Below, one piece after another: positions 43,326 through 55,800 of a DNA stretch of 64,000 nt; the stretch's first letter is position 1, and each line of letters begins with the position of its first letter. A program made the position numbers and the translations under genes. The stretch covers positions 1,157,501 through 1,221,500 of the forward strand of contig JAODUP010000161.1 of NCBI GenBank assembly GCA_025642065.1, in the 5' to 3' direction. The DNA is from Paralvinella palmiformis. Lineage: Eukaryota > Annelida > Polychaeta > Terebellida > Alvinellidae. Under the pieces are notes generated by a model. It saw nothing but the letters and a program-made list of their open reading frames with translations, did no database searches and had not been told where the DNA came from.

Positions 43326-44156
43326 TTTTACTTTGCCAATCTCGGCATAGAGCCACTATATTGTTTTGAAAATGTATTTCTCGTTTATTTAGCAAACTTC
43401 TGTCTAGTAATTAGTCAAAATATCTACAATTGTTGGCATTTTTAGACTGAAATGTATATAAAATCTTCACAGAAACGTTCTTTGGTGACTATACAAAAAT
43501 GGATGTGAAGATATCACTAAAAAAACGGTCATTTGTAAGTGATTATCGTAGATGTAGTACAGTGGCTTAACGTGTTGGAGTGTGCGGAGTACGCTGCTCG
43601 CAGAGGGTGGCCACTTTTGAGGTTAGTTGGCAATACTCTAATTTTATTATTGTATTGTGATTTTTTTGGTAGTGGATTAATTTTAAAGTTGGCGCCATTT
43701 TTAGTCGATCTGACCACCTCCACCGTTCATTTTAGGAAGCCTCACTATAATCAGAAGCCTTAATCAATTGTGGAGATTCTGTTGTACGTGCATTGAAGCC
43801 TGATAATGGAACACTGTAATACGTGCACAAGCCTAAATACAAGATACCAAACATATTGTGTTCCCTGACCTGCAGCCAGTCTATAGAACATCAACAAAGA
43901 AATGACACAACATTCCAGCTGTCACGCAGCTGTCCTGACAAAGACTCTAATGAATTGTTTATAAAGGATACTATTCAGTACAGCTGAATCATTCCGAACC
44001 ATATGTCTAGGTAACAAATCCCTTCTTAAGATAACTGCTCAAAAGTCCTTAGTAAACTGCTTCTAAAATATCAATTATTATTATTATTATTACACACCAG
44101 CATAGTGTTTAAACATCAATAGAGGGCTGTTTGTATAATGTTGAAATTTGTCAGAC
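43326..44156. other. Unique non-coding stretch
   Basis: Overlapping frames on both strands at 43529-43763 lack motifs and splice support. ATT repeats at 44072-44090. Confidence 0.5.
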
Positions 44157-44235
44157 GTGTGGTTGATGAGCTGGTTCCACTTGTGGTTGATGAGCTAGTC
44201 CCATCTGCGATGGATGAGCTGGTCACACTGGTTGG
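44157..44235. repeat. 24-bp tandem repeat, about 3 units
   Basis: TGTGGTTGATGAGCTGGTTC followed by CACT, repeated with changes (TGCGATGGATGAGCTGGTCA). Confidence 0.85.
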
Positions 44236-44339
44236 TGAGCGTTTCACAGATAAATGAAATAATTGGATCAAAGATTACCCACAGACATCAGATATAGCAT
44301 ACAGACCCCAATTTATAAATCGAGTTGCTTTAAGCCTCC

Positions 44340-44476
44340 AGGTACAGTGGACGTACTCGGAGAGCATCTCTACTGGCAAACATCCTACAAACACAGGTAT
44401 GGGTTGGATTCAAACTCATGACATGTGGGTTTGTAAGGCAATCTTGTAAACACTGCATCACTAGAGTGCCCCCTTC
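44340..44476 (-). mobile_element. SINE-4
   Basis: Reverse copy: CATCCTACAAACACAGGTAT, GGGTTGGATTCAAACTCATG (B box in reverse), GGTTTGTAAGGCAATCTTGT and CACTGCATCACTAGAGTGCC (A-box side). The same layout occurs at 53385. Confidence 0.7.
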
Positions 44477-44479
44477 CCA

Positions 44480-45192
44480 TTTCCAGTCTTACAACGTCAA
44501 CAAGACAATCTGAGCGCTAACTATGTTTTGATGTTTATGCAACTCAACTACCACAGGAGTACATGTCATTGGCGCTGTTTTCTTCAATTATATAGCATCA
44601 TTCAACTCAGTCGCGTACTCATCTACAATTGATTAATGTGGGTTCATCAGGAAGGATGGACATCGTATAGATTTGTTTACATTATCTACAAATTTTAGAA
44701 GAGTTTTTTTTACTATGATGTAGATTTTCGCAATCGTCTAATGTACATTCATGAAAATATGTCAGTGTGTTATTGGGGCTGAGCCTTTAAATGGGATTGG
44801 AAGGAGGGGGGGGGGTGTCTTTATATCTAGTATATCTGGCTACTGTAATGCTTGTCTCACCATTGTAATGTATCTTGCTGCAGAAGGCACACCGACGTGA
44901 CAAAAGCAAAAAGACATTGGGCCACACATCTCAAGGTGAAGATGAACTATGTGAGTGTCATCTTCAGAGACATGTCACGACATGACAATGATATGTAATA
45001 TGGCATGCTATATATAGCTACAAAAGGCCGAGACACTGGCAAAGGTTACAATGTTGTGATCATTCCTCAGTGTGGAGGTACTTGGGAGTCATACAATTTC
45101 TAGGAACAGGTCATAACAATTTTTAGATAACTGGATGTCATTACACACACACACACATACACACATACACACACACACATAGACAGACACAC
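44480..45192. other. Non-coding
   Basis: G9 at 44807 and (CA)n at 45144-45190 that ends where the tandem duplication begins. No gene recognised. Confidence 0.5.
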
Positions 45193-46375
45193 ATAATAGT
45201 GACGAGTAGGTCATAGTATTTATTGGATTTGTATGTTTATGAGGTATTTGACCCTCCAGCAAATATCACAAGGCATATTATGCTGCGGTTGAGAAAGTTC
45301 CGTTTTCTATGCGTTCAAGAAAAGTTGATCTAGAGCTGTATATTCCATGTACTATTTGCGTCTTTGGAGGCACGCCGTTTAGATGTTTGGCCTGGTTATC
45401 CAGCATTTAAATGACTAGCAGACACAGTACGCTCTTAAAGCATGTACTCCTGACTCAGGAATAGAAACACTGCATCGCATCTCGAGCGGTGGCATTGGAC
45501 ACAGCTCGTGTGGTTGGTGTGTTTTATATAACAAGTTTAGTTGTATATATAATTCACCTTAGTTGTTTGTGGGAATATAATTATCTTTCCTAGGTCCAGT
45601 TATGTCCAGTCTGTACTATGATATTCAAGACTAACTTTAGTCTCCTTGTCATTAATAAAACCCTATATTATAATTATAGTTTGTATAGCAGACATTAGGT
45701 CTGATTTGAAAATGTTAATATATAGAACGGCAATTCCGCCATAACGGTCTGCTAAAGCGCCGATGTAAATTTTATAATAGTGACGAGTAGGTCATAGTAT
45801 TTATTGGATTTGTATGTTTATGAGGTATTTGACCCTCCAGCAAATATCACAAGGCATATTATGCTGCGGTTGAGAAAGTTCCGTTTTCTATGCGTTCAAG
45901 AAAAGTTGATCTAGAGCTGTATATTCCATGTACTATTTGCGTCTTTGGAGGGACGCCGTTTAGGTGTCTGGCCTGGTTATCCAGCATTTAAATGACTGTA
46001 GCAGGCACAGTTCGCTCTTAAAGCATTATAAGTACTCCTGACGCAGGAATAGAAACACTGCATCGCATCTCGAGCGGTGGCATTGGACACAGCTCGCGCA
46101 GTTGGAGTGTTTTATATAACAAGTTTACTTGTATATATAATTCACCTTGGTTGTATGTGGGAATATAATTATCTTTCCTAGGTTCAGTTACGTCCAGTTT
46201 GTACTATGACATTCAAGATTAATCTGCTTGTCATAAATAACATTTAAGAACTACAATAATTAGAACAGCAGACGTTAGGTCAGGTTTGAAAATGATAACA
46301 TAGTTCAAACAGTAGGGAAGCTATGACGCGCTATTACGGTCTGCTTCAGCGCAGATGTCAGTCTTTTAATAGCAA
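45193..46375 (+). repeat. 581-bp direct tandem duplication
   Basis: Copy 1 is 45193-45773 and copy 2 is 45774 to about 46375. The first 220 bp, from ATAATAGTGACGAGTAGGTC, are nearly identical. Later parts have small indels (for example ACTGTAGCAGGCACAG versus ACTAGCAGACACAG) and a moderate number of substitutions. Both copies end in a CGGTCTGCT..AGCGC.GATGT block. No open frame is conserved. The strong conservation of the first half relative to the second is notable. Could be a two-unit satellite or a local duplication. Confidence 0.93.
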
Positions 46376-47470
46376 TTAAGCTAAATAGTTTTAATAGTAG
46401 TCGCTTCATGACGCCTGCCCGTTGTAAAAACTGATCTTTGAAGACAGTGACAATTGGGTTATATAGTTTATATAGTATTGCTTTGAAGAAACACACAGCA
46501 ATTGAAAAATAGCTATAAATAGGGCTGCTTAGATAATTAATCTAAACATTCTCACTACTGCCGTGATCTGACTTGGGTGTTTTACACCCAAACTCCACGG
46601 CTGTAGGTGATTCGTATTTTGATTTTGCTTGGCGGCTTAGGGACTGGTGAGACATGTCTCAACAAGAAAAGTCGCGGTTCGAGATTCTCTGTGCCTGTGC
46701 CTTATTATACACAGCTAAAACACACACATAGACAGACACACACACGTTCATGTCAAAACAGTATTATCGTCCTAACCTTTTATAATCTGCTAAAGTGATC
46801 CAGAGATTCATGCTTCCAGTTTTCTTTTACATGATTATAGAGAATGTTAGGGCCCCCTTTACAATCATTCTGCTTCATTAAGTCAGTTTATCGTAATGCC
46901 TTTTGTAATTTGTTTTAACTTTTGGAGTTGCACTATTACCAGGGAAGGAAATACAACATTTAAGTTACAAAATGAACTTTATTACTGGTTTGTATGCATC
47001 TATCATCACAGCTTTCATGCACACACACACACGCACATGTTTACATACACACTCACACACACATACATACACACATGCACACACACACACACACAATAAG
47101 AACTATTATGAAGTATTACGTCTTTCATCAACATCCCCTGGAGTATGATATATCATCATCGTAGATATATTTCTATCCATCATTCGGTGGAAGATTAAAT
47201 TATCTTCTAAGATGTTGATAGCTATAAGTCATGCTATCAATCAGTCAAACCAAAAGCATTCATTAATCGCTTCAAAAGATCAACCACAAATAACCTTCCA
47301 TGATATATCTGAAGTAGATCATATTAATGTTATACTTAAAACTTTGACCTTCATAATTATATAACAAAACCAAATCAGTGACACCAAATTATGTGATGTT
47401 CGGTGACAGTCTCACGATATTATGTGACATTCATTTACAGTCACACCACATTTCTCTGCAATATATAACT
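46376..47470. other. Non-coding
   Basis: Short CA tracts at 46719-46745 and 47020-47096. CGGTTCGAGATTCTCTGTGC at 46677 also occurs at 19095 (CGGTTCGAGATTCTCTGTGC), followed by CTGTGCCT in both, so a short shared repeat is present. No gene. Confidence 0.5.
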
Positions 47471-48090
47471 TACCCAAGTCAACATATATAGCTACCCAAG
47501 TCAACATATTGAACTGTAACCCAAGTCAAGATATCCAGCTACGCAAGTCACCGTATTGAACTACCCAAGTGAACATATCAAACTACCCAAGTCAACATAT
47601 CACACTACCCAAGTCAACATATCACACTACCCAAGTCAACACATCACACTACCCAAGTCAACATATCAAACTACCCAATTCAACATATCACACTACCCAA
47701 GTCAATATATCACACTACGCAAGTCAACATACCCAACTACCCAAGTCAACATATCACACTACCCAAGTCAATATATCACACTACCCAAGTCAATATATCA
47801 CACTACCCAAGTCAACATACCCAACTACCCAAGTCAACATATCACACTACCCAAGTCAACACATCACACTACCCAAGTCAACATATCACACTACCCAAGT
47901 CAATATATCACACTACCCAAGTCAACACATCACACTACCCGAGTCAACATATCACACTACCCAAGTCAACATATCACACTACCCAAGTCAACACATCACA
48001 CTACCCGAGTCAACATATCAAACTACCCAAGTCAACATATCACACTACCCAAGTCAACATATCACACTACCCAAGTCAACACATCACACT
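47471..48090 (+). repeat. 22-bp minisatellite, about 28 units
   Basis: Unit close to ACCCAAGTCAACATATCACA followed by CT. Variants (ACACATCACACT, ATACCCAACT, CAATATATCACACT) recur in blocks, pointing to multi-unit duplication. Because 22 is not a multiple of 3, translation repeats every 22 residues; the 177- and 194-codon frames are a product of the repeat lacking stops. Confidence 0.97.
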
Positions 48091-50412
48091 ATCATATATT
48101 GATTGTATTTAACAAAATCATATCTTTTCCTGAACATTAAATATCATAAAAACAGAGAGATTTAATGATTTACACGGATGGAAGAGCTCTTCAAAGATGT
48201 AACATTATCTGACGGACTTTTTATCTAACAGTAAACATCAATTCTGTCTTAAATTCAATAACACGTGTCCTTCAATATTTCTAGGTTTTAGCAGCCCGCC
48301 GTAATGGCTAATTCGTGTTGAGGGTTTACTGTAGAGAGGCTCGAAATGGGTTCTGATATATTAAGGGCGCATTATTGAGCCTACACAATAATAATAATAA
48401 TATTATAAAATAAAATAATACTATAAATTTAATACTATAAATAAGATTGTTTTAAACTGTAACAGGTAACGACAGCTGATACACTTAACGGTGTTAATAC
48501 GTTCAGTTTAACAACGAGATGACGACCACATGTTTACATTGAACGCTACCCAGGAGAATAATCAAACGATTTAGCTACAAAATGGAAATAAGAAAGATAA
48601 AATTTACATAAAACAGATTTAGTCATCTGCTCCAGTCTCTTTATTTTATCTTCATCTCGCATATAAACAAAATGGTAGACTCTTCCTGAAGCAATCAACA
48701 GCAGATTGGCTGATTTTATGGGGTTTTTGGGGTACTTCTTATTTTAACTCCTCACCCTCACTGTAGTGATAACATCAGCAATGATGGGGATGCTGCTTAG
48801 ACATAGATAGTTTGTGGTCAAAACAAACAAACAAACAAACAAACAAACGCTGATATATCTACACACGAGTTACAGGAGTTACTGAGCTTAGAAGAAAACC
48901 GACATCTAACCGCCAAACTTCAACACCTCTTTTTTCCCTCCAGATATTTGGCCCCGGAACTATATATCATTACGTAACAAACTTGAAAACGAGTTCTCAA
49001 TCAAGCCGCAATCAATTTATTTATCAGAACACACGATAAACATGTCGATTGGACGAGAAAAGGTTCCATTTCTCTGACGTACACTGTGAGTACCATCCAA
49101 TACCGTGGGGCTGTGAAGAATTTCGCATTTCAGTTTTCCCGACTTCTCCATCAGTCCAATTTTTTCGAGTGAAATCGTCGTGCCTATTCTAAAAGAACAA
49201 GGCCTCGTAATAAGCCGATGTAATTTACATAGCGCCTTAATTCCTGTTGATAAATAGCGGCGATGTTTAGAATGACTCACTGGCCATACATAACATCTGA
49301 CTCAGAAAACTCACGCTGTTTGTGGAATGTTTCCAGACAGCGTCATCATCGTCAGCTGCACTCCATCAACTGTCAGAACTGCACCAAGTATTATACTATA
49401 GCCATTCTGGGAGTATGTACTCTGGTCCTTTAACACAGATTTTCTGCTGGTAAATTTATTGTATTAAATTCTATTTTTACTAAACATTAAAAATGTATTA
49501 TTATTATATAATATTTTACATACTGAATGTACTACTTCTGGATATCAACGCAGTCTTGCATATATAAAATAAACAAAAATTGTATCTTTGCTGTACAATA
49601 CCGTGTCTCTTTTACAATGCAGTCTATTTGTAAATATTTTATTATACAAGATTATACAATACTGAATCATTAACGAAAGAGATACTCTAAGCACTTTCAC
49701 AAATTACGATATTGTTTTGTTCTGATATTTTACACATGTCTTAATCCCGGTAGTATGCAATTCTAAACTCGTACATCTGCCATATGAGTACAGCTGCCAT
49801 ACGAGTACGCAGTTCAGGTGGGGGGGGGGTGCAATACATTTTTACATTACGTGTTTTGTTTCATTTACACTAGTTGGCCCTCTTTAATTGAGTAATGTGC
49901 ACATTTAGTTTTTCTACACAGTGTGTTTATGATATAATCAGTTTAAATGGCTGAATTGACCTCAAACGTAACAGAAAAGCAGAAATCTTAGAAAAGAAAT
50001 ATATTAACATCCCATATAAATGGCTTAATATATAAGTTGCTGATAATATGAAGTTACGTTGGACTTAATTATGATTGAATCACATTTAACAATTGGTGTT
50101 AAGGGGAGGGGAGGTCAACTAGATAAACTGAACCCATGGATAAATGTCATTGATGTAGGTCACATACGGGTCCTAATTAGTGATAACAGGGTTAGAAACG
50201 AAGACTAATGTTTGCACCATCCGTGTGAGAAGTCACAAAGAGTAAATATGATGAATGTATATATTTATTTACGGTAAAGAAATATAGTTTCAACGCAATT
50301 ATAATTGGGCTATTTATTTTTAGGATGAAAAGCAATGAGCTATTATATCTATAATTTCTTCAACAAATTAATTCAAACACACACACACACATACACACAC
50401 TAGATTTACCGT
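48091..50412. other. Mostly unique non-coding stretch
   Basis: AAAC repeats at 48826-48848, AAT repeats near 48390 and G9 at 49820. A minus-strand frame of 87 codons at 49017-49280 has a reasonably even residue mix, but no recognised motif, acceptor or donor chain supports it. CA repeats at 50377-50400 border the next repeat. Confidence 0.45.
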
Positions 50413-50562
50413 ACAATCCAGACCACAGTAGGATGCCTCCAAGGGAGCTGAGTTATTAGTCTCTGAACGAACGAAACAATGTCATGGAAAGAATCACGCA
50501 TTAGCGCCCACCTCTCCACCTGGATACCTGCCTCATATTCCCTTATGTTTCGGTGTACGTGA

Positions 50563-50566
<4 letters not shown>
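50413..50566. repeat. Dispersed repeat B, copy 2
   Basis: Counterpart of 6426-6601 without the 24-bp palindromic insert. It runs into (CA)n at 50567-50601. A minus-strand frame crosses it but carries no motif. Confidence 0.8.
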
Positions 50567-50601
<35 letters not shown>

Positions 50602-50603
<2 letters not shown>

Positions 50604-51044
50604 ATTTACGGTTGGTGTTTTAGTTATGTCAAAGTTAGAGCCATAAAATGTAGTGTCAGAGTTCTCAGACTTTTTAAAATTATTGATGGATCTACAAATG
50701 GAGCTCATATATTATCAATGAGTTAAAAGGCAAGCCAACTGGATTATTAATTCATGGACTACCACGTTCCTAATGTGTTTTGCTGACACCTATCTAAAGG
50801 TTGTGGGTTCAATTCCCACCGACACCTTTCAATCTGCATATGTCTGACTTTATTGAGCTATCCATCCCTACGGTCTACGGACTTATTTTATTATTTGACA
50901 TCAACCACAGCTGATCTAAGGACCTGGTTTTCCTTTTGGGGAATACACTTTTAAAAATACACTTTTCTATTCTAGCTGAAGAGTTCAGGAATCTCTACAA
51001 TTTGATGAAATCCTCAATCTGATGAGTATATCTCTATTTGTTAT
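50602..51044. other. Non-coding; weak tRNA-like fragment
   Basis: AGGTTGTGGGTTCAATTCCC at 50799, followed by CCGACACC, resembles the SINE-4 B-box region. The rest is unique. Confidence 0.4.
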
Positions 51045-51860
51045 ATAATGATAATAATTAATATTTAATAAAGTGTCCTAATATTAGCAGGAATAATTTA
51101 AACACTGAACATAATACTACAAATAATATATATCTAAAAACACAATAAAACATTTGAATTATAAACAGTATTCATCAGTGAAATCAACCTCGAATATGTG
51201 AGGTATGTGAACAGATTTAGCCTTTTCAAGAGAAGACGCATTTCTAATATACATCAGTAACCTGTTCCATAAAGTGACTTCTGCAACACTAAACCCACAA
51301 TCGTCATATAACTTGAACAGAGAAATGTAGTGTCTGGAGAATTTTGGTGACATGATATATTTTCCAGTATTGTCACTATACGAGCTGCATTATTCTGAAT
51401 TCGCTGAAGGTGATTTATTTTATAATCGGATATTTTGTAACAGAGTTACAATAGTTTATACAAGATGTAACAAAGGTTTGGACTACAGTAACAGGTGCAC
51501 CTTGGGTCAATAATACTTTTAGTCAGTGGATGTTCTTAAGATGGTAATATGCAGCTCGGCATAATGATGTGACATGTCCATACATTTGTCAAACATAAGT
51601 TTGAGTACCACATCCAATACATCCAATACAATGTTCTAAATTCTTTGAGGAAGAGGAGAACTTTAACTCATTGTCAGTATCCAGCTGTGCGTCAGCAGCA
51701 TACAAGTGATATGCAACCCCCATATTGCTGGGCATTGAACACAAGAGGAGGTGTATGTATACATTGTGAAAACCTGAGGTAGGACAAAGAATTGAACCTT
51801 GTGATATATCAGATAACAACAACTGAACATCAGACAATATACCACAAACAGACGACACTC
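51045..51860 (-). mobile_element. LINE ORF2 3' half, decayed (CR1/L2/Jockey type)
   Basis: On the minus strand, the part at 51589-51858 encodes reverse-transcriptase palm motifs: S-Q-G-S-I-L-C-P (normally PQGSxLGP) and Y-H-L-Y-A-A-D-A-Q-L, in which the catalytic YADD box has become YAAD. After several stops and frameshifts, 51159-51353 encodes the C-terminal block TLWNRLLMYIRNASSLEKAK. The 3' end AGGACACTTTATTAAATATT is followed by ATTATT repeats. The element is truncated on its 5' side near 51860, just before a SINE-1. No function remains. Confidence 0.85.
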
Positions 51861-51872
51861 TCTATCATTATT

Positions 51873-52030
51873 TGGGCGCTTCCATGGTCTAGTTGGTAGC
51901 GCATTGGACCACTGATCACTACCACCCGAGTTCGAATCTCGGCGTGGGCATAACTGAAGGGTGTTTCATCTTTGACTCGGCCGATTTAGCCTACTATCTA
52001 CACAAAAGTGGCCGTAAAACATCAATCGTC
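51873..52030 (+). mobile_element. SINE-1a with internal deletion
   Basis: The best preserved tRNA-like head in the window: TGGTCTAGTTGGTAGCGC (A box) and CGAGTTCGAATCTCGGCGTG (B box). About 30 bp (CGCTT..GGTCG) are missing between GACT and CGGCC. It abuts the truncated 5' end of the LINE. Confidence 0.88.
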
Positions 52031-52224
52031 ATCTCTCATTGACTAAATATTTGTTTAGACCGAAAACGTTGACTAACTTCCCCTTCTCAAATTTTAGATA
52101 AATAATTTATAATTTAAGTATGTCTGTTATTGTATAGAGTATTACAGTCTAAATTGTTTGTTGTTGTTGTTAGTAATAGATTTACAAGGGAAGCTTTCGT
52201 GGATCTTAACGGGAATTATAAATG

Positions 52225-52400
52225 GTGCTAGTTTACGGCCAGCTTTGTGGCCGGTAGATTGGCTAAATGGACTGAGTAACTTTCAACGGTAATATGGCGA
52301 AGTGAAAGATGAAACACCCTTTTGAAATGGCCCGGCTGGGGTTTGAACCCGGATGGTATAGATCTTTGGCACCTGTGTGCTACCTGTAATAGGCCATGGA
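52225..52400 (-). mobile_element. SINE-1b, diverged
   Basis: Reverse copy: GTTTACGGCCAGCTTTGTGG, GATTGGCTAAATGGACTGAG, GAAAGATGAAACACCCTTTT, GGCCCGGCTGGGGTTTGAAC (B-box region). Confidence 0.8.
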
Positions 52401-52699
52401 TAATGAATGATTATTAACTATCTTTGTAAGGATTATCAGAACATCCTGAAACTCTTTTACGAGTCAATTAGACGCAGTAATCCACCTCCAAACTTAGATG
52501 CTGATGCTGATTTATGGCTGAATTAACTGGTGAAAATCTAAACCAGTTGGCGCATCTGAACCAAGAAACTCCTTACTTCACGGTCAACCATTCTACCACT
52601 GAGCCATCACAGTGAGTTGGTGGAAATCAGCAAGTCACCCTTGTGTATGTACTATACTTCTATGGAGTGAGTAAGCAAATTAATTAGGCAGTAAGTGAG

Positions 52700-52780
52700 T
52701 AAATGCAGTGTTTAGCCTTGGCACCGGTCACACCTGGGACATATAACTAAGAGGCGACTCCCTGTAGATTGTGATATGAC
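52700..52780 (-). mobile_element. SINE-4 tail fragment
   Basis: GTTTAGCCTTGGCACCGGTC, then ACACCTGGGACATATAACTA and AGAGGCGACTCCCTGTAG is the reverse complement of the SINE-4 tail. Confidence 0.65.
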
Positions 52781-53292
52781 CAGGATGAAGCATTTTAGAG
52801 AAAGATTAAAAATTCACACATCTTAAAAAGTGTGTTAAAAGATTACAGGTGGATAGAGAGAGAGAAAAAAAGCACTAGACATCACTCTTGGATCACAGTG
52901 GTATGATCCAAGTGTTAGTTACATCATGGATCCTGATGATCCAGAACAAGGTAGAATGATACGTTCCTAATTTTAGCACTAGACCAGGATTTTCTGGATA
53001 AACTTATTTAGGAAAGACAAGATTGAACAGCAGCTAATAATAACTGAGAGAGACAAGATTATACCATGATTGTCATAATATGCAAATTACAGTTGATGAC
53101 ATGCACTTGAAAAACAGGATCACTAAGAATAACATTATATACTATATTTATATCTAGGATGATCACCATATAATAGACGGGTGAAAATCAACACCCTCCC
53201 CCCCCCCAACAGCTACATTAGATACCACACCCACTTGTATTGACCTTATGTGTCCTCCAGTATTAAATTCCACTCACTCATTCATTCACTCA

Positions 53293-53335
53293 GATTATGG
53301 AAAGATGGATAGAAATACTCTGAAGGAATAAGTTA
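53293..53335 (-). mobile_element. SINE-2 fragment
   Basis: TTATGGAAAGATGGATAGAA followed by ATACTCTGAAGG matches the SINE-2 body (GTACGGAAAGATGGAGCCGA, ATACTCTGAGGG) in reverse. Confidence 0.5.
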
Positions 53336-53384
53336 TTGCTAATTGTTTAATGTACTCCTGGTGTGTGTTTAACAACATACTTTA

Positions 53385-53540
53385 GTCAGTGAGTGGGTAC
53401 TCGGGTCACATCTGGCACATATAGCCGAGAGACAACTGATTATAGAAACATCCCCCAAACACGGGCATGAGTTCAATTCGAACCCACAACCTGGAGGTTT
53501 GCAGTACACTGCTCTAACCACTGTACCACCAGAGTACCCC
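53385..53540 (-). mobile_element. SINE-4, full length
   Basis: Reverse copy with tail (AGTGAGTGGGTACTCGGGTC, ACATCTGGCACATATAGCCG), ATCCCCCAAACACGGGCATG, the B box in GTTCAATTCGAACCCACAAC and the A box in GCTCTAACCACTGTACCACC. Confidence 0.85.
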
Positions 53541-54412
53541 TGTGTGTGTGTGTGTGTATGAGTACATATGTGTATGTATGTATGTATGTATGTATGTGAC
53601 CGTGTGTGTGTGTGCATACCTAAGTACACGATGCACCTACATATAGAGAGCATGCATCAATTGTACAGTATACATTTGCATATGTTGTACAATATAATGC
53701 ATATACACATTGTACAATATACCTATTTACACACTGCAAAATTTCTACGAACCATAAAACCAACTATCAGACGTGGCACAATAATCAGAACGATACACTA
53801 ACACCATCGGCAAATATTATTCCAATCATCTGGATCAATGTTCTGGATCAATGTTCTAGTACTCACCGTGTTCACAGCAGGTACCTAGCTCTCAGAATAT
53901 TACACAAACAAAACACAATTGGATAGATATGATAAAACTGAACGTCAGCTCACAACACTAATTAGATCTACTATGGTAGACCTCTACACAATACTAGTAT
54001 CTTCTCATACTTAACAAACTGTGTTTATGTGGGGGGGGGGAGGGAGTAGGGAGTGATGCGTGTAATACTTAAAGTCATACATAAATAAGATTATTATTAA
54101 TAATTTGATCTAAATAAGTTTTTATCACAATTTCACTATAAAAGTTTAAATACAAACTGATATTAATAAATGTTAAATGACCGGAAACTACTCTCTCTCT
54201 CTCTCTCGATGATGATGATGGTGATGATGATGATGCTGTGTAATTGCGCAATCCTCTGCCATCATAAACTCCAGCGGGGGGGTACATTGTTTACAGGTGT
54301 CCAGAATATTTCATCTGATTCAATTTAGGTGCTTAGATCTATTTACGTTCAGATGATGTTCAGATTCATTGTATTATACATGTCAGTAACGAAACACACA
54401 AGCACGCAACCG

Positions 54413-54448
<36 letters not shown>

Positions 54449-55404
54449 CGATCTGGTATACCAGAACGTACCCAACATTATAGACTACCACGCTGATACA
54501 TAAATAGCACTGATTTACCGCCAATTATATATATATAAGCCTACCTCAGCTCTCAGATCTCGGCTATTCTACAAAAACCTATAACTCCACGTCAACATAC
54601 ATCGGACAATCTCTGGAACAAAAACACAACAACAAAACGTGTCTGATCGACAAGAAGCTGACGACAAGAACGGCCTTTATAGAAAACCACACGAATAATG
54701 CCCGTTGGGCAGTGATCTGCCGGGATAGACCCGTAAACACATAAATTAACCCCCCCCCCACTCGGCTGATAGACGGGCTGCTTACATGATGGTATGTGTT
54801 GTGATGTGATGCTCTGACATTAAGACGCCAAGCAGGTGTTAGCCTGATGGCAGCAAAATACGACACGGACAACAAGATTCAGCTGATGGTGTACCTCGGC
54901 ACGTTGGTCCATACGAACCCCGACTGTCTGAACTGTAAATATTGAAATATAGAAACACCGACCCGGGCTAATAATATCTGCTGCCATCTCACACACACAC
55001 GCGCGCGAAAAAATTCAGCGAAGCAGACATAACTAATTTATTCTCCCTGCTACGAACCATACAAAAACACGTGGATCGCACTTCTCCAGAACGGAGTATT
55101 TTACTGCTTGATTCCAGAACGGAACCCAATGCGCTGATGGCCTGCACAATTATTAAAAGCCGATTATGCATTATAGCGGAAAATTAAACGATGCAGCCCC
55201 CCCACCCCCCGACCAATGTCTAAATCCTGGAAATGGAGAGGAACTAGAATTATTTATCGTGACTATAACAGACAAACACAATATGGTCTGGTGACTAACT
55301 GTAATGTTTAACACGGGAACTGTTTACAACAGAGTAAGTAATGGCTCAACTTTAAAGATGGAAAGCTGAGAAATTCTGGAGGAAAAGTGCCCGCCCCATG
55401 ACTA
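53541..55404. other. Non-coding with microsatellites
   Basis: (GT)n and (TATG)n at 53541-53612, G9 at 54031, (CT)n-(GAT)n at 54190-54236, (GA)n at 54422-54449, and C runs at 54750 and 55197. Frames on the minus strand at 54579-54875 and 54989-55171 have no recognised motif. Confidence 0.5.
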
Positions 55405-55800
55405 ACATCCCAGATCTTGAAGAAGACTTTGTGTTAATCTGGTCTGTAACAGTTGTTGTTGGGTTGACCTGTGAGGTAGGTCTGTGGCTCGTGTGGTACT
55501 CTTCTGGGTTCTGGTCTGTATGGTACTCGTCTGGTGTATATGGTTCTTTGTCGGCTTTCGTGGTACTCTTTTCTCTCATATGATACCAATGTGACTTGGA
55601 TGGTATTCCCACAGTCTGTTTGATATTCTTATATCCTGTATATACAGTGCCCAACTGGCTCACATGCTACTTTCATCGTTCATGTGAATTTCCTGTGGCT
55701 CACTCGGTACTTTCAAGGCTTGTTAAGTACGCGCCTTTGTGGCTATCTTGGTATTTTCAATGATCATCCTGAGGGGAAAAACTCTTATGGCTCAGTTCAT
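55405..55800. repeat. Degenerate minisatellite, about 22 bp
   Basis: Repeated TGGTACTCTTCTGGGTT, ATGGTACTCGTCTGG, TGGTACTCTTTTCTC and TGGCTCACTCGGTACTTTCA words over about 400 bp in one orientation. Strongly decayed relative to the 15.3-kb array. Confidence 0.65.

Noticed and set aside
47471..48090. CRISPR-like array
   Set aside because: The units are contiguous with no unique spacers, and the surrounding DNA is clearly animal nuclear DNA.
47556..48140. Open frames of 194 and 177 codons with His/Thr/Ser/Gln-rich periodic sequence
   Set aside because: They are entirely the 22-bp minisatellite read in stop-free frames. The 22-residue period equals three units, and no flanking gene structure exists.
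49017..49280. 87-codon minus-strand frame as a small gene
   Set aside because: Residue mix is acceptable but there is no conserved motif, acceptor or donor; frames of this length are expected by chance in 64 kb.
51873..51950. Genuine tRNA gene (good A and B boxes)
   Set aside because: The acceptor and anticodon arms do not pair properly and the head is followed by the SINE-1 body present in many other copies, so it is a SINE head.
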